DNA from: Planctomycetota bacterium
GTDB lineage: Bacteria; Planctomycetota; Phycisphaerae; Phycisphaerales; UBA1924
Length of the DNA stretch: 64,000 bases
Assembly (NCBI GenBank): GCA_039819165.1
Contig: JBCBSM010000001.1
Coordinates: 2,232,001-2,296,000 of the forward strand
Reading direction: 5' to 3'
A program made the position numbers and the translations under genes. The notes under the pieces were generated by a model. That model did no database searches. It was given only the letters and a program-made list of their open reading frames with translations, and was not told the DNA's origin. Within the stretch, counting starts at the first letter, position 1. Each line of letters opens with the position of its first letter. This document shows, piece after piece, positions 25,721-33,232 of this stretch.

Positions 25721-26094
25721 AGGCCCATCGCGGCGCCGAACTGGCCGGCGATGTCCTCGGGCAGGCCCAGCTCCTGCGCTTCGTCGGCCACCGTGCGGCG
25801 GGCGATGGCCTGGGCGGCGGTGAGCGCCTCGTTGGTAGCCTCGGCGATCAGGCCCTCGGCCAGGGCGCGGGACTCGTCGCCCGACCCAAGCCCCGCGAGC
25901 ATCGCCGGTTCGAGGCGGACTTCGACGATCCGCAGTGCGCCCGATGCGGTCACGCGGACGGCCCCGCCGCCCGCCGAGCCCTCGGCGCGGGCGCCGTCGA
26001 GCGTGCGGCGGACGCGCTCGGCGGCCTCCGCGAGCTTCTGCTTATCGCGGAGCAGCCCGGCGAGGGCGCCCACGGCGCGCATGCTATCGAACAC
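25717..26094 (-). CDS. YbaB/EbfC nucleoid-associated protein
   Basis: 125 residues with the family layout: N-terminal helix (MRAVGALAGLLRDKQKLAEAAERVRRTL), a beta segment GGGAVRVTASGALRIVEVRLEP and a C-terminal helix LAEGLIAEATNEALTAAQAIA. EbfC-type proteins are dimeric DNA binders. The position downstream of dnaX is the classic dnaX-ybaB arrangement, here with one small gene between and no recR after it. Confidence 0.9.
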   Translation of the reverse strand: MFDSMRAVGALAGLLRDKQKLAEAAERVRRTLDGARAEGSAGGGAVRVTASGALRIVEVRLEPAMLAGLGSGDESRALAEGLIAEATNEALTAAQAIARRTVADEAQELGLPEDIAGQFGAAMGL

Positions 26095-26127
26095 GGTCGC
26101 CCTCCGCTCGCATCCGCCCAGGGGCTG

Positions 26128-26472
26128 CTACGCGCCGGGGCCGGGCGTGATGATCGTCTTGGACACGACGCGTCCGCCGCGGACGGCGACCTCGAAGACC
26201 ATCGGGTTGGCCGAGTCGACCTGGCTCATGGTGAAGCGATAGCGGCCCTCGCCGACGTCCTCGGCGTTGTCGTTGCCGACGCGCTGCTTGAGCTCGTCGA
26301 GCGTGAGCTGCTCGTCGATCATCTCGGTCTCGACCCAGGCGTGCATGTCGTTGCGGCTCACGGTGCCGTTGCCGCCCTGCATCATCGTGAAGTAGTACAC
26401 GCCGCCCGCGCAGGCCGCGATGACGAGCAGCAGGACGATGGTCTTGGCGGGGTTGGATCCCTTCTTGGACAT
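26128..26472 (-). CDS. Small single-pass membrane protein, unknown function
   Basis: 114 residues. The N-terminus is basic (MSKKGSNPAK), then one membrane helix (TIVLLLVIAACAGGVYYF) and a polar C-terminal domain of about 80 residues (TEMIDEQLTLDELKQRVGND, RYRFTMSQVDSANPMVFEV). Topology suggests the C-terminal part is outside. No family is recognised. Its place between dnaX and ybaB is unusual, because those two are normally neighbours. Confidence 0.75.
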   Translation of the reverse strand: MSKKGSNPAKTIVLLLVIAACAGGVYYFTMMQGGNGTVSRNDMHAWVETEMIDEQLTLDELKQRVGNDNAEDVGEGRYRFTMSQVDSANPMVFEVAVRGGRVVSKTIITPGPGA

Positions 26473-26532
26473 GGGGGCCTCCGGTGTGCGAGCGTGAACG
26501 AGCGTCCGCGAGCCGGGCGGACCACGGGTAGG

Positions 26533-26781
26533 TTAGCCCCCGGAGCCCGATTCCGGGGCGAACAGCTCCCGCGCCCGCTGCACCAGGGGATGCTCGTCGA
26601 GGGACTGGCGCCCCTCGTCCGCCGGGTCCCGGGCGTGGTCCTCGGCCGGAACGGGTGCAGGCCCGGCGTCGCCGGACGGCGCCGACGCACGCACCGGTGG
26701 GGGCGCGGGCTCGGCACCGGGCGTTGGTGCGGGTCGTGCTGGCGGCGGCGCCGGCGCGTCGGTGCGCGCCGGCTTCAGGCT
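26533..26781 (-). CDS. DnaX C-terminal tail reached by -1 frameshift (tau-like product)
   Basis: From the slippery site the -1 frame stays open for 82 residues and reads SLKPARTDAPAPPPARP, a Pro/Ala-rich linker, then EHPLVQRARELFAPESGSGG. The last part resembles the HPLV..A.ELF tails seen at the end of many full-length DnaX proteins. Composition and ending look like real protein, unlike the shadow frames. The full frameshifted protein would be 457 residues. It overlaps no other gene and stops 60 bases before the next start. Confidence 0.65.
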   Translation of the reverse strand, partial: SLKPARTDAPAPPPARPAPTPGAEPAPPPVRASAPSGDAGPAPVPAEDHARDPADEGRQSLDEHPLVQRARELFAPESGSGG

Positions 26782-26787
26782 TTTCCC
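26751..26787 (-). promoter_or_regulatory. Programmed -1 ribosomal frameshift signal in dnaX
   Basis: On the minus strand the zero frame reads GCG GGA AAA GCC TGA. G GGA AAA (26787-26781) is a canonical X XXY YYZ heptamer. After an 8-base spacer (GCCTGAAG) comes a perfect hairpin CCGGCGCG-CACCGA-CGCGCCGG with eight GC-only pairs (26772-26751). Spacer length and stem stability are what known -1 sites need. No internal Shine-Dalgarno stimulator is obvious upstream. Confidence 0.7.
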
Positions 26788-27905
26788 GCCGGCGCCTCCG
26801 CGTGGGTCGGGGCGGATCGGGCGAGCGCCCCGAGGTCGGCGAAGCGTTCGGCCGACGCCAGGCGGACCAGGGCCGCGTCGAACATCGCCCGCGGCGCCGG
26901 GCTGTCGCGGCAGATCCGTCGGGCGGCCTCGCACACGGCGATCAGGTGCGATAGCGCGGGCGCATCGAATCGGGCCGCACGGTCGATCTCCGCTCGGCGG
27001 GCGGCATCGGACAGCTCGACCAGATCGGTCTCCGGCCCGCACGCGGCGAGCACCATGAGGTCGCGCAAACGCGCGGCGATGGTCTCGAGCGCCAGCTCGG
27101 TGCCGATGCCCAGCGCGAGCAGTGCATCGCCGGCGTCGAGCGCAGCCCGCGCCTCGCCCTGCGCGAAGGCGTCGATGAGCGCGCCCACGAGCTCGCGATC
27201 GGGTAGGCCCAGCAGTTCCTCGAGCAGCGCGAGCGTGAGGTGCGTCTCGCCGGCGGCCATGAGGCGATCGAGCAGGCTGAGCGCATCCCGCATCGACCCA
27301 GCTCCCAGGCGCGCGACGGCCGCCAGCAGGTCGTCGTCGGCTTGCACCCCCTCCTGCTCGCACACGTCCTTGAGGTGTTCGGCGATGCGGGCCGCGGGGA
27401 TCATCCGGAAGTCGAAGCGCTGGCAGCGGCTCTGGATCGTCGCTGGCACCTTGTTGGCCTCGGTGGTGCACAGGATGAACCGCACGTGTGCGGGCGGCTC
27501 CTCCATCGTCTTGAGGAGGGTGTTGAACGCCTCCTTGGTGAGCATGTGCACCTCGTCGACGATGTAGACCTTGTCGCCGCCGCGCATGGGCAGGTAGCCC
27601 GCGTTGGCGATCAGCTCGCGGGCGTTGTCGACGCCGCGGTTGCTGGCGGCGTCGATCTCGATGACGTCGCTGTCCTGGCCGGCCATGATGGCCGCGTTGA
27701 CCTCGTCGCTGCCGCCGGCGAGCGCCTTGGCGAAGATGCGGGCCATGCTGGTCTTGCCCACGCCCCGGGTGCCGCAGAAGAGGTACGCGTGCGCGACGCG
27801 GCCCTGCTCGATGGCCCGCGCGAGCGTGCGGGCGATGGCCTCCTGGCCGACGACGGCCTCGAAGTCCTGGCTGCGATAGCGGCGGGCGAGGGCGGTGTAG
27901 GGCAT
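26775..27905 (-). CDS. dnaX: DNA polymerase III subunit gamma/tau, zero-frame (short) product
   Basis: 376 residues starting MPYTALARRYRSQDF, the standard DnaX N-terminus. AAA+ motifs: Walker A GTRGVGKT (45-52), Walker B VYIVDEVHML (113-122) and the sensor-I region with IQSRCQRFDF. The zinc-binding Cys cluster that normally sits between Walker A and DAASNRGVD is absent; the stretch reads ALAGGSDEVNAAIMAGQDSD instead. Domain III follows, ending about residue 360. The zero frame stops two codons after a GGGAAAA slippery site, so this form lacks any C-terminal tail. It loads the beta clamp as part of the clamp loader. Confidence 0.92.
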   Translation of the reverse strand: MPYTALARRYRSQDFEAVVGQEAIARTLARAIEQGRVAHAYLFCGTRGVGKTSMARIFAKALAGGSDEVNAAIMAGQDSDVIEIDAASNRGVDNARELIANAGYLPMRGGDKVYIVDEVHMLTKEAFNTLLKTMEEPPAHVRFILCTTEANKVPATIQSRCQRFDFRMIPAARIAEHLKDVCEQEGVQADDDLLAAVARLGAGSMRDALSLLDRLMAAGETHLTLALLEELLGLPDRELVGALIDAFAQGEARAALDAGDALLALGIGTELALETIAARLRDLMVLAACGPETDLVELSDAARRAEIDRAARFDAPALSHLIAVCEAARRICRDSPAPRAMFDAALVRLASAERFADLGALARSAPTHAEAPAGKA

Positions 27906-28072
27906 GGGGGAGGGTAGATGAGCGGGCGATCGGAGACGGCACCGCCGTGCCCCGGACTCCTTTCGTCGGCCCCGGACATCCGGTATTCTCTCCGCGATGA
28001 GCGGCTGAACCACGCCGCTCCGGGCGTCCAGCCCCGGGCGCCCCGATGCCACGACGAGTGAAGGAGGATCGC

Positions 28073-29724
28073 ATGGCACGGGCATTATTGAAGGGACGCA
28101 TGGCCGCCATCATTGCCGCGGTGGGAGCAGCCACCCCGGTGTTGGCCCAGGCCGATCCGCTGGCCGAGTCGTTCCCGCCCGTGTTCGATTGGCGGACGCT
28201 GCTGCTCGCGGAGGGCGGGGATGGCTCGCTGGGCTATGCGCTGCGGGACTGCGTGTTCGAGTGGCGATGGGGTACCAATGAGCCAATCGCCGCCGGCGAT
28301 GTGAATGGTGACGGCCGCGCGGACTTGCTGCACAGCGTCGATAGTGGGTTTCGCTTTAGCGGATTTGGCGTATTAGTGAGCCAGCCGGGCCAGCCCGCAT
28401 CTCGGTACATTTCTGATCCACTCCGCAACAATGGTTCCAGCTGCGGTGGGCAACTCCTCACGAGTTTCTTAGCGCGAGTTCCGCGGTCGGTGACATCAAC
28501 GGAGATGGCGTCGATGACGTTGCCGCGGAGCTTCAACGGCGTGGCTGCGACCGAGATCGGAATTGCCACGACTCCGTGCTGTTCTATGGCCGCGACAAAT
28601 CAACCGCCGGGCCATTTCCTCGGCTCATCGATGACTTCGAAACGCGGATCCTGGATCGCTGGGAGTCCATCGGGATCTACGACGCGATTGGTGATCTCAA
28701 TGGCGACGGTGTGGACGATCTGGCTTTTCTGAGTTCTCCGCCATACTGGGCGGAACAGCGACAGCAGATCAAGATTCTCTTCGGCACCACCCCGGATCGT
28801 CCCTTTCCTGCCCTGGCCCAGCTGGACGACCTCATGCGAGATTTCGGCGGATTTCGGATCACCAGTCCAGGGCATGGTCTGGCCGCGTTTGCCAATCCGG
28901 TGTCGGCTGGGGACTTCAATGGCGACGGGCGGTCCGACATCATGTTTTCTCGCTCGGTTGGCAGCGAACTAGAGGCCTTCGTGGTTTTTGGCCGGCCCGA
29001 GAGCGAGCCCTGGCCGATCGAGTTCGACGTCGTCAATGCGGCCCCGTCGGAAGCCGTCCGGCTGGCTGGATGGGTCGGAACTGGGACGGGCCGGCGGGGT
29101 CATGGCGGTGTCGGGGATGTGAATGGTGATGGAGTCGATGATGTCGCGATCACGAAGAACCGCTTGTGCCACGTTGTCTTTGGGCGCAAGGACTCCTTCC
29201 GAGATCCGTTTCCTTCCGACATCAATCTGGAGGCCCTAGATGGATCGAGCGGCGTTGTCCTGATCGGCGCATATGGCCGGCAGGCCATCAGCTTCATGCA
29301 CCACCAGAAACTAGGTGACATCAATAGTGATGGTGCCGACGATCTCCTGTTTCTGGATCGGATCGTCTTTGGCCGACCCCATCGCGACTTTCCCGCGAGG
29401 ATCAACGTGGCCGATCTTGGTGATAGAGAAAAGTTGTTGTTCGCAGCTGACGAAAATATGTTTTTGCGAGCACTTGGCGACGTGAACCGCGACGGCATCG
29501 GCGATTTCTCGATGACGGGCGTCAACTTCGGATCCACGTGCGCCATCGCCGCAATTGTCTACGGGCGGCGACCGCCGCCGCCCTGCCGCGCCGATCTCGA
29601 TCGAGATGGTGTGGCGACGATGTTCGATTGCCTCGCGTTCAATATGGCGTGGCAGGATGGGGATCGTGTCGCAGACCTCGACCAGGATGGCTTCTTCACG
29701 CTTCACGACTACCTGTTGTTCTAA
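28073..29724 (+). pseudogene. Secreted FG-GAP protein with degenerate dockerin tail, frameshifted
   Basis: ATG follows AAGGAGG with five bases between; a signal peptide (MAAIIAAVGAATPVLAQA) is seen. The first frame carries one FG-GAP calcium motif (GDVNGDGRADL) and stays open to 28732. From about 28480 the conserved sequence continues in another frame (net -1) with GDINGDGVDDV, GDLNGDGVDDL, GDFNGDGRSDI, GDVNGDGVDDV, GDINSDGADDL and GDVNRDGIGDF, so seven propeller repeats in all. The end is a decayed dockerin: CRADLDRDGVATMFDCLAF and DLDQDGFFTLHDYLLF, with no GCP. Base composition is visibly less GC-rich than the neighbours. It is either a decaying gene or a sequencing error. Confidence 0.7.
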
Positions 29725-29754
29725 GTAATCTTCAGTGTTGGCTGCCCGTAGGCC

Positions 29755-30222
29755 TCATCCCCGCAGCGTCTTCTCGGCCAGCATCGACAGGTTGAAGAGC
29801 ACGATCGCCACGCCGCCAGTGGTCAGGTCGAACACCAGCGGGCCCCAGGCGCCCCGGGTCTTGGTCAGCCGTGCGATCGGCGTCGGCTTCAGCGCGAGCG
29901 CGACCCCGCAGAACAGCAGCATCGCCCAGCTGATCTGGAGGAGCATCGGCCCGGCGTCTCCGCGGTAGTAGTGGGCTTCGGCGATCGGGATGGAGGCGCC
30001 CGCCATGATGCTGGCGGCCCGAGAGGGCAGCGTGTGCGCCGGCCGCAGGAAGCAGCCGGCGATGCCCAGGAGGATGAGCAGGCCCATCGTGTTAAAGGAC
30101 CAAATCAGGGCCACGTCCGCCACGATGAGCACCGCCGAGATGGCGGCCGGCGTGAGCACGCCCGCGAGCATCGGGGCAACCGGCCAGGCGGCGGGTGCAG
30201 CGGGGAGCGGCCGGACGGTCAT
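29755..30222 (-). CDS. Polytopic membrane protein, unknown function
   Basis: 155 residues from MTVRPLPAAP; a start 27 codons upstream is possible but adds a charged leader. About four hydrophobic segments are seen: LAGVLTPAAISAVLIVADVAL, MGLLILLGIAGCF, MLLQISWAMLLFCGVALALK and GGVAIVLFNLSML. No family is recognised. It is convergent with the frameshifted FG-GAP gene and divergent from hsp20. Confidence 0.65.
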   Translation of the reverse strand: MTVRPLPAAPAAWPVAPMLAGVLTPAAISAVLIVADVALIWSFNTMGLLILLGIAGCFLRPAHTLPSRAASIMAGASIPIAEAHYYRGDAGPMLLQISWAMLLFCGVALALKPTPIARLTKTRGAWGPLVFDLTTGGVAIVLFNLSMLAEKTLRG

Positions 30223-30326
30223 GGCCGACTCTAGAGCCCGAGGCCGGATCGCCTGCCAATCCTGCAAGTCGGCTGCCCATCTGGCGGATCCGGGGCGGCA
30301 CATGGGCCGGGATGCCGCCCGATGCC

Positions 30327-30344
30327 CTTGGCACGCGGCTTGTT
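30327..30344 (+). promoter_or_regulatory. Sigma-54-like promoter upstream of hsp20
   Basis: CTTGGCACG-CGGC-TTGTT matches the sigma-54 consensus YTGGCACG-N4-TTGCW with one mismatch, T for C at -12. The spacing from the GG at -24 to the G at -12 is correct. It lies 53 bases before the hsp20 start. An NtrC-type activator is encoded at 8170-9633, though no activator site was identified here. Confidence 0.5.
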
Positions 30345-30396
30345 AATTCGACCCAATAGCAAACCTTGCCGCCCAAGTCCGAAGGGAGGACCGACC

Positions 30397-30849
30397 ATGA
30401 AGCCCGTCCTGTACCGCGACCTGTTCGACGACACCGCCGACTCGCTCCGCCGAGACCTGTTCCGCCTGATCGAGCCGCTGGGCTTTGGCCGGCCGGCGAA
30501 CGGCGGCGAGGGCGCCGTGTCCTACCCCTGCGACGTGCACGAGACCGAGGACGCCTACGCCATCGAGGCCGAGCTGCCCGGCTTCACCCGCGAGCAGATC
30601 AAGGTGACGCTCCGCGAGGGCGTGCTGGGCATCGCCGCCGACCGCTCGGAGGCGGCCGAGCAGACCCGCGAGAACGGCGAGTGGGGCCAGCCGCACCTCC
30701 GCGAGCGGACGCACACGCGGATCCGCCGCAGCTTCCGCCTGCCCGGCATGGTGGACGAGGGCGGCGTGGACGCCGAACTGAAGGACGGCGTGCTGCACGT
30801 CCGCGTGCCCAAGCAGCGGGTCGCAAGCCGCGAGATCGCGATCCGATAG
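30397..30849 (+). CDS. Small heat shock protein, Hsp20 family
   Basis: 150 residues, with GGGAGG eight bases upstream of ATG. The alpha-crystallin domain spans about residues 40-140: VHETEDAYAIEAELPGF, LREGVLGIAADRSE, RIRRSFRLPGMVDEGGVDAE and the conserved KDGVLHVRVPK. A short C-terminal tail ends IAIR, an IXI-like motif. It is an ATP-independent holdase. The sigma-54-like promoter upstream would give stress-linked expression; no CIRCE element is seen. Confidence 0.93.
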   Translation: MKPVLYRDLFDDTADSLRRDLFRLIEPLGFGRPANGGEGAVSYPCDVHETEDAYAIEAELPGFTREQIKVTLREGVLGIAADRSEAAEQTRENGEWGQPHLRERTHTRIRRSFRLPGMVDEGGVDAELKDGVLHVRVPKQRVASREIAIR

Positions 30850-30891
30850 GCCACGCTCCGCGGACCACCGCTCGACGTCACCACGAATAGG

Positions 30892-30928
30892 CGCACGCCG
30901 CACCTCCCTCCTCGGAGTGCGGCGTGCG
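30892..30928. terminator. Bidirectional hairpin terminator after hsp20
   Basis: CGCACGCCGCAC at the left pairs perfectly with GTGCGGCGTGCG at the right, a 12-bp stem around a 13-base loop, followed on the plus strand by TTGTTG. It sits between hsp20 and the convergent dockerin gene. Confidence 0.65.
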
Positions 30929-30966
30929 TTGTTGTAGCGTCGAGTTGGTGTGCGTCGGCCGTGGCG

Positions 30967-31752
30967 TTACGGGCAGCCGGCGTCGAACTCGTTCTGGAAG
31001 GCCAGGAAGTCGAAGATCGTCAGCGCGCCGTCGCCATCGAAGTCGGCGGCGAGATCGCCCGCATCGAAGGCGTTCTGGAAGCCCAGGAAGTCGAAGATGG
31101 TCAGCTCGCCATCGCCATCGAAGTCGGCGCGGCACACGCCTTCCGCCACGTCGTAGTCGGCCGGCCCGTGCAGCTCGGCGCCGGTGTCGTCGATCAGATC
31201 GATCCGCTCGCTGTCATCGGTCGTAATGACGAAGTCGCTCGCCGCGGTCCACAGGCCCGCGGTGACGGCCTGCGCCGAGCGGGTCTGGGCCGAGCCAACG
31301 TCGCCGCCCGCGAGGTTCCACTGCACGTGGTCGACGATGTCGGTGGTGCTGCCGAAGCTGACGACGCCGTCGGGTCCGGGCGTGAAGATCTCCAGGGCGT
31401 ACGCGTCCTGGTCGAGCGGGCCGGCGAAGGCGCCGCCCAGGCTGGCGCGATCGAGGCGGTCCGGATCACCCGCGGGTGCATCGTCGTCGAAGTGGATGAA
31501 GACCGAGGTGCCTGCCTCGATGGTCACGCCGTTGAGGCCGCCCGAACCCGAGTAGCGGCGGGCCTCGTTGAAGTCGTGCGAGCAGAAGCGCCAGCCGCTC
31601 AGGTCGACGTCGGTGGCGGCGAAGTTGAACAGCTCGATGACGCCCGTGCCGAAGTCGACGCTGCGGATCTGGACCTGGCGGTCGACCTGGGCGTGGGCGG
31701 CGGCGGCGAGGCCGGCAGTTGCGGCGATGGTGATAGCGCTGCGCGGAGCCAT
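30967..31752 (-). CDS. Secreted lamin-tail-domain protein with C-terminal dockerin-like domain
   Basis: 261 residues. The signal peptide is MAPRSAITIAATAGLAAAAHAQ. Residues about 25-160 form a lamin-tail (LTD) domain: VDFGTGVIELFNFAATDVDL, SGWRFCSHDF and GTSVFIHFDDDAPAGDPDRL. The C-terminal 55 residues are two EF-hand-like repeats (DFDGDGELTIFDFLGFQNAF and DFDGDGALTIFDFLAFQNEF), preceded by Cys and closed by AGCP. LTD domains occur in secreted nucleases and surface proteins; no catalytic domain is present. The dockerin tail suggests attachment to, or assembly on, a cell-surface partner not known here. Confidence 0.82.
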   Translation of the reverse strand: MAPRSAITIAATAGLAAAAHAQVDRQVQIRSVDFGTGVIELFNFAATDVDLSGWRFCSHDFNEARRYSGSGGLNGVTIEAGTSVFIHFDDDAPAGDPDRLDRASLGGAFAGPLDQDAYALEIFTPGPDGVVSFGSTTDIVDHVQWNLAGGDVGSAQTRSAQAVTAGLWTAASDFVITTDDSERIDLIDDTGAELHGPADYDVAEGVCRADFDGDGELTIFDFLGFQNAFDAGDLAADFDGDGALTIFDFLAFQNEFDAGCP

Positions 31753-32043
31753 GGATGCTCTCCCGTGTCTGGTGTGTGCGGTCTGGCGTTGGGTGGCCGA
31801 TCCCATCCGTCTCGGGCCGGCCGTCGCCCGCAGAGGTTGGGTCGCCGCCAAGGCGTTGCACCTTGCTGGAATTCTGGGGTCGCGGGCGCACGGCGCTAGC
31901 CTCGGGGTACCTCAGGGCACGGCAGCGGAGCACGAGGCATCGAGAGGTCGCCCCCACCCAACTCGGACCTTGATGCCGGCCCGGCCGAGCTCGATCCGCA
32001 CGAGTTCGCGGGGCTGCTCGAGGAAGCCAGGCCCACCCTGCTC

Positions 32044-32481
32044 GTGGTGGCGGCAGCGGAGGTCGGCCGCGCCCACGCCGCCGACGCCGTCCAGCAGGCC
32101 GCGATGACCGCGCTCGGGCAACTCGACCGATTCCAGCGTGGCAGCGACTTCCGGGCGTGGATGGCGGCGGTCGTCCGCGGCGCCGCCCGCAACATGCGGC
32201 GGAGCGAGCAGGCCCGCGCCCGGAGGGAGCGCACGCCGCGGCTGATTGCCACTACTTCGGACATGGATTCCCCGGATCCCGCCGGGCTTTATGAGGCCTT
32301 GGATGCACTGCCGGCGATGCAAAGAGAGTGCATGCTGCTGCGCGCCGTCGGAGGGCACACCTATACAGAGGTCGGCGCCATCGTCGGCGTGCCCGAGGCA
32401 ACGGCGAGGAGCCACGTGTACCGGGCGCGGCGGGCGTTGCTGGGGAGGCTCGACGGCGCCGGCACCACGGAGGACGCATAG
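32044..32481 (+). CDS. ECF-type RNA polymerase sigma factor (start uncertain)
   Basis: 145 residues from GTG. Region 2 is seen in AVQQAAMTALGQLDRFQRGSDFRAWMAAVV, and region 4 in ALDALPAMQRECMLLRAVGGHTYTEVGAIVG followed by the helix-turn-helix ATARSHVYRARRALL. The stop is eight bases before the anti-sigma gene. The frame stays open upstream to 31900 and reads like protein (ELDPHEFAGLLEEARPTLL), yet contains no ATG, GTG or TTG before 32044. The true start may be a non-standard codon, or GTG 32044 gives a shortened region 2. Confidence 0.8.
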   Translation: MVAAAEVGRAHAADAVQQAAMTALGQLDRFQRGSDFRAWMAAVVRGAARNMRRSEQARARRERTPRLIATTSDMDSPDPAGLYEALDALPAMQRECMLLRAVGGHTYTEVGAIVGVPEATARSHVYRARRALLGRLDGAGTTEDA

Positions 32482-32489
32482 GCAGCACC

Positions 32490-33227
32490 ATGACCGACCC
32501 ACGACCCACCATCCCCGACGACGAGCTGCAGCAGCTGTTCGCCTACCACGACGGCGAGCTCGCGGCCGACGACGCGAAGGCCCTTGAAGCACGCCTCCGC
32601 CAGTCGCCCGAGCTCGCCCGCGAACTGGAGGCGCTCCGCATCGCCGAAGACGGCCTGAGGCGTGGATTCGAGGGCGTGGGCGACGTCGCCATCACGCCCG
32701 AGGTCGACGTTTTGAGGGTGCATCCCTTCCGGCCGCTGCCGATGCGGGCGATCCTCGCGCTCGCGGCGGCGATCGTGGTGCTCGGCGTGGCGTGGGTCGC
32801 CGTGCAAAGCGGCGTGGGCGGCGGGCGTGCGCTGCAGGTCGCCCAGATGGCCCGCGTGCTCGATGGCGACTTCGAGCCCGACGTCGTCTGCGATACGCCC
32901 GAGAAGTTCCTCGACTACACCGTCGATCGGTTCGGCGTGCCCATCACCGCCGACTTCGCCACGCCCGTGGCCCTCATCGGCTGGACCTCGCTGGACGACG
33001 GCTACCTCTCCGCCGCCGCTGCGGGCGAGCACACCCGCGTGCTGCTCGCGCGGGCGGATGCCGGCGAGCGGGTCATCGTCGTCTTCCGGCCCGCGGGCCA
33101 TCTCGCGATCGAGGAGACCATGGCTTCCGATCTGCACCGCCACACCCGGACGATCCGCGGCATCGCCATCGACGAGATCAGCACGCTGGACGCACCCGTG
33201 GTGTTGCCGCTGCTAGGTGAGGGCTAG
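32490..33227 (+). CDS. Anti-sigma factor with one membrane helix
   Basis: 245 residues. The cytoplasmic N-terminus resembles anti-sigma zinc-finger domains in layout (DDELQQLFAYHDGELAADDAKALEARL, ELARELEAL), but the Cys-x2-Cys pair is missing, so no zinc site. One membrane helix (ILALAAAIVVLGVAWVAVQ) spans residues about 89-107, and the rest (about 130 residues) would be extracytoplasmic, with a single Cys at DVVCDTPEKF. It is co-transcribed with the sigma factor and presumably holds it at the membrane until a signal arrives. Confidence 0.75.
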   Translation: MTDPRPTIPDDELQQLFAYHDGELAADDAKALEARLRQSPELARELEALRIAEDGLRRGFEGVGDVAITPEVDVLRVHPFRPLPMRAILALAAAIVVLGVAWVAVQSGVGGGRALQVAQMARVLDGDFEPDVVCDTPEKFLDYTVDRFGVPITADFATPVALIGWTSLDDGYLSAAAAGEHTRVLLARADAGERVIVVFRPAGHLAIEETMASDLHRHTRTIRGIAIDEISTLDAPVVLPLLGEG

Positions 33228-33232
33228 GGCCC

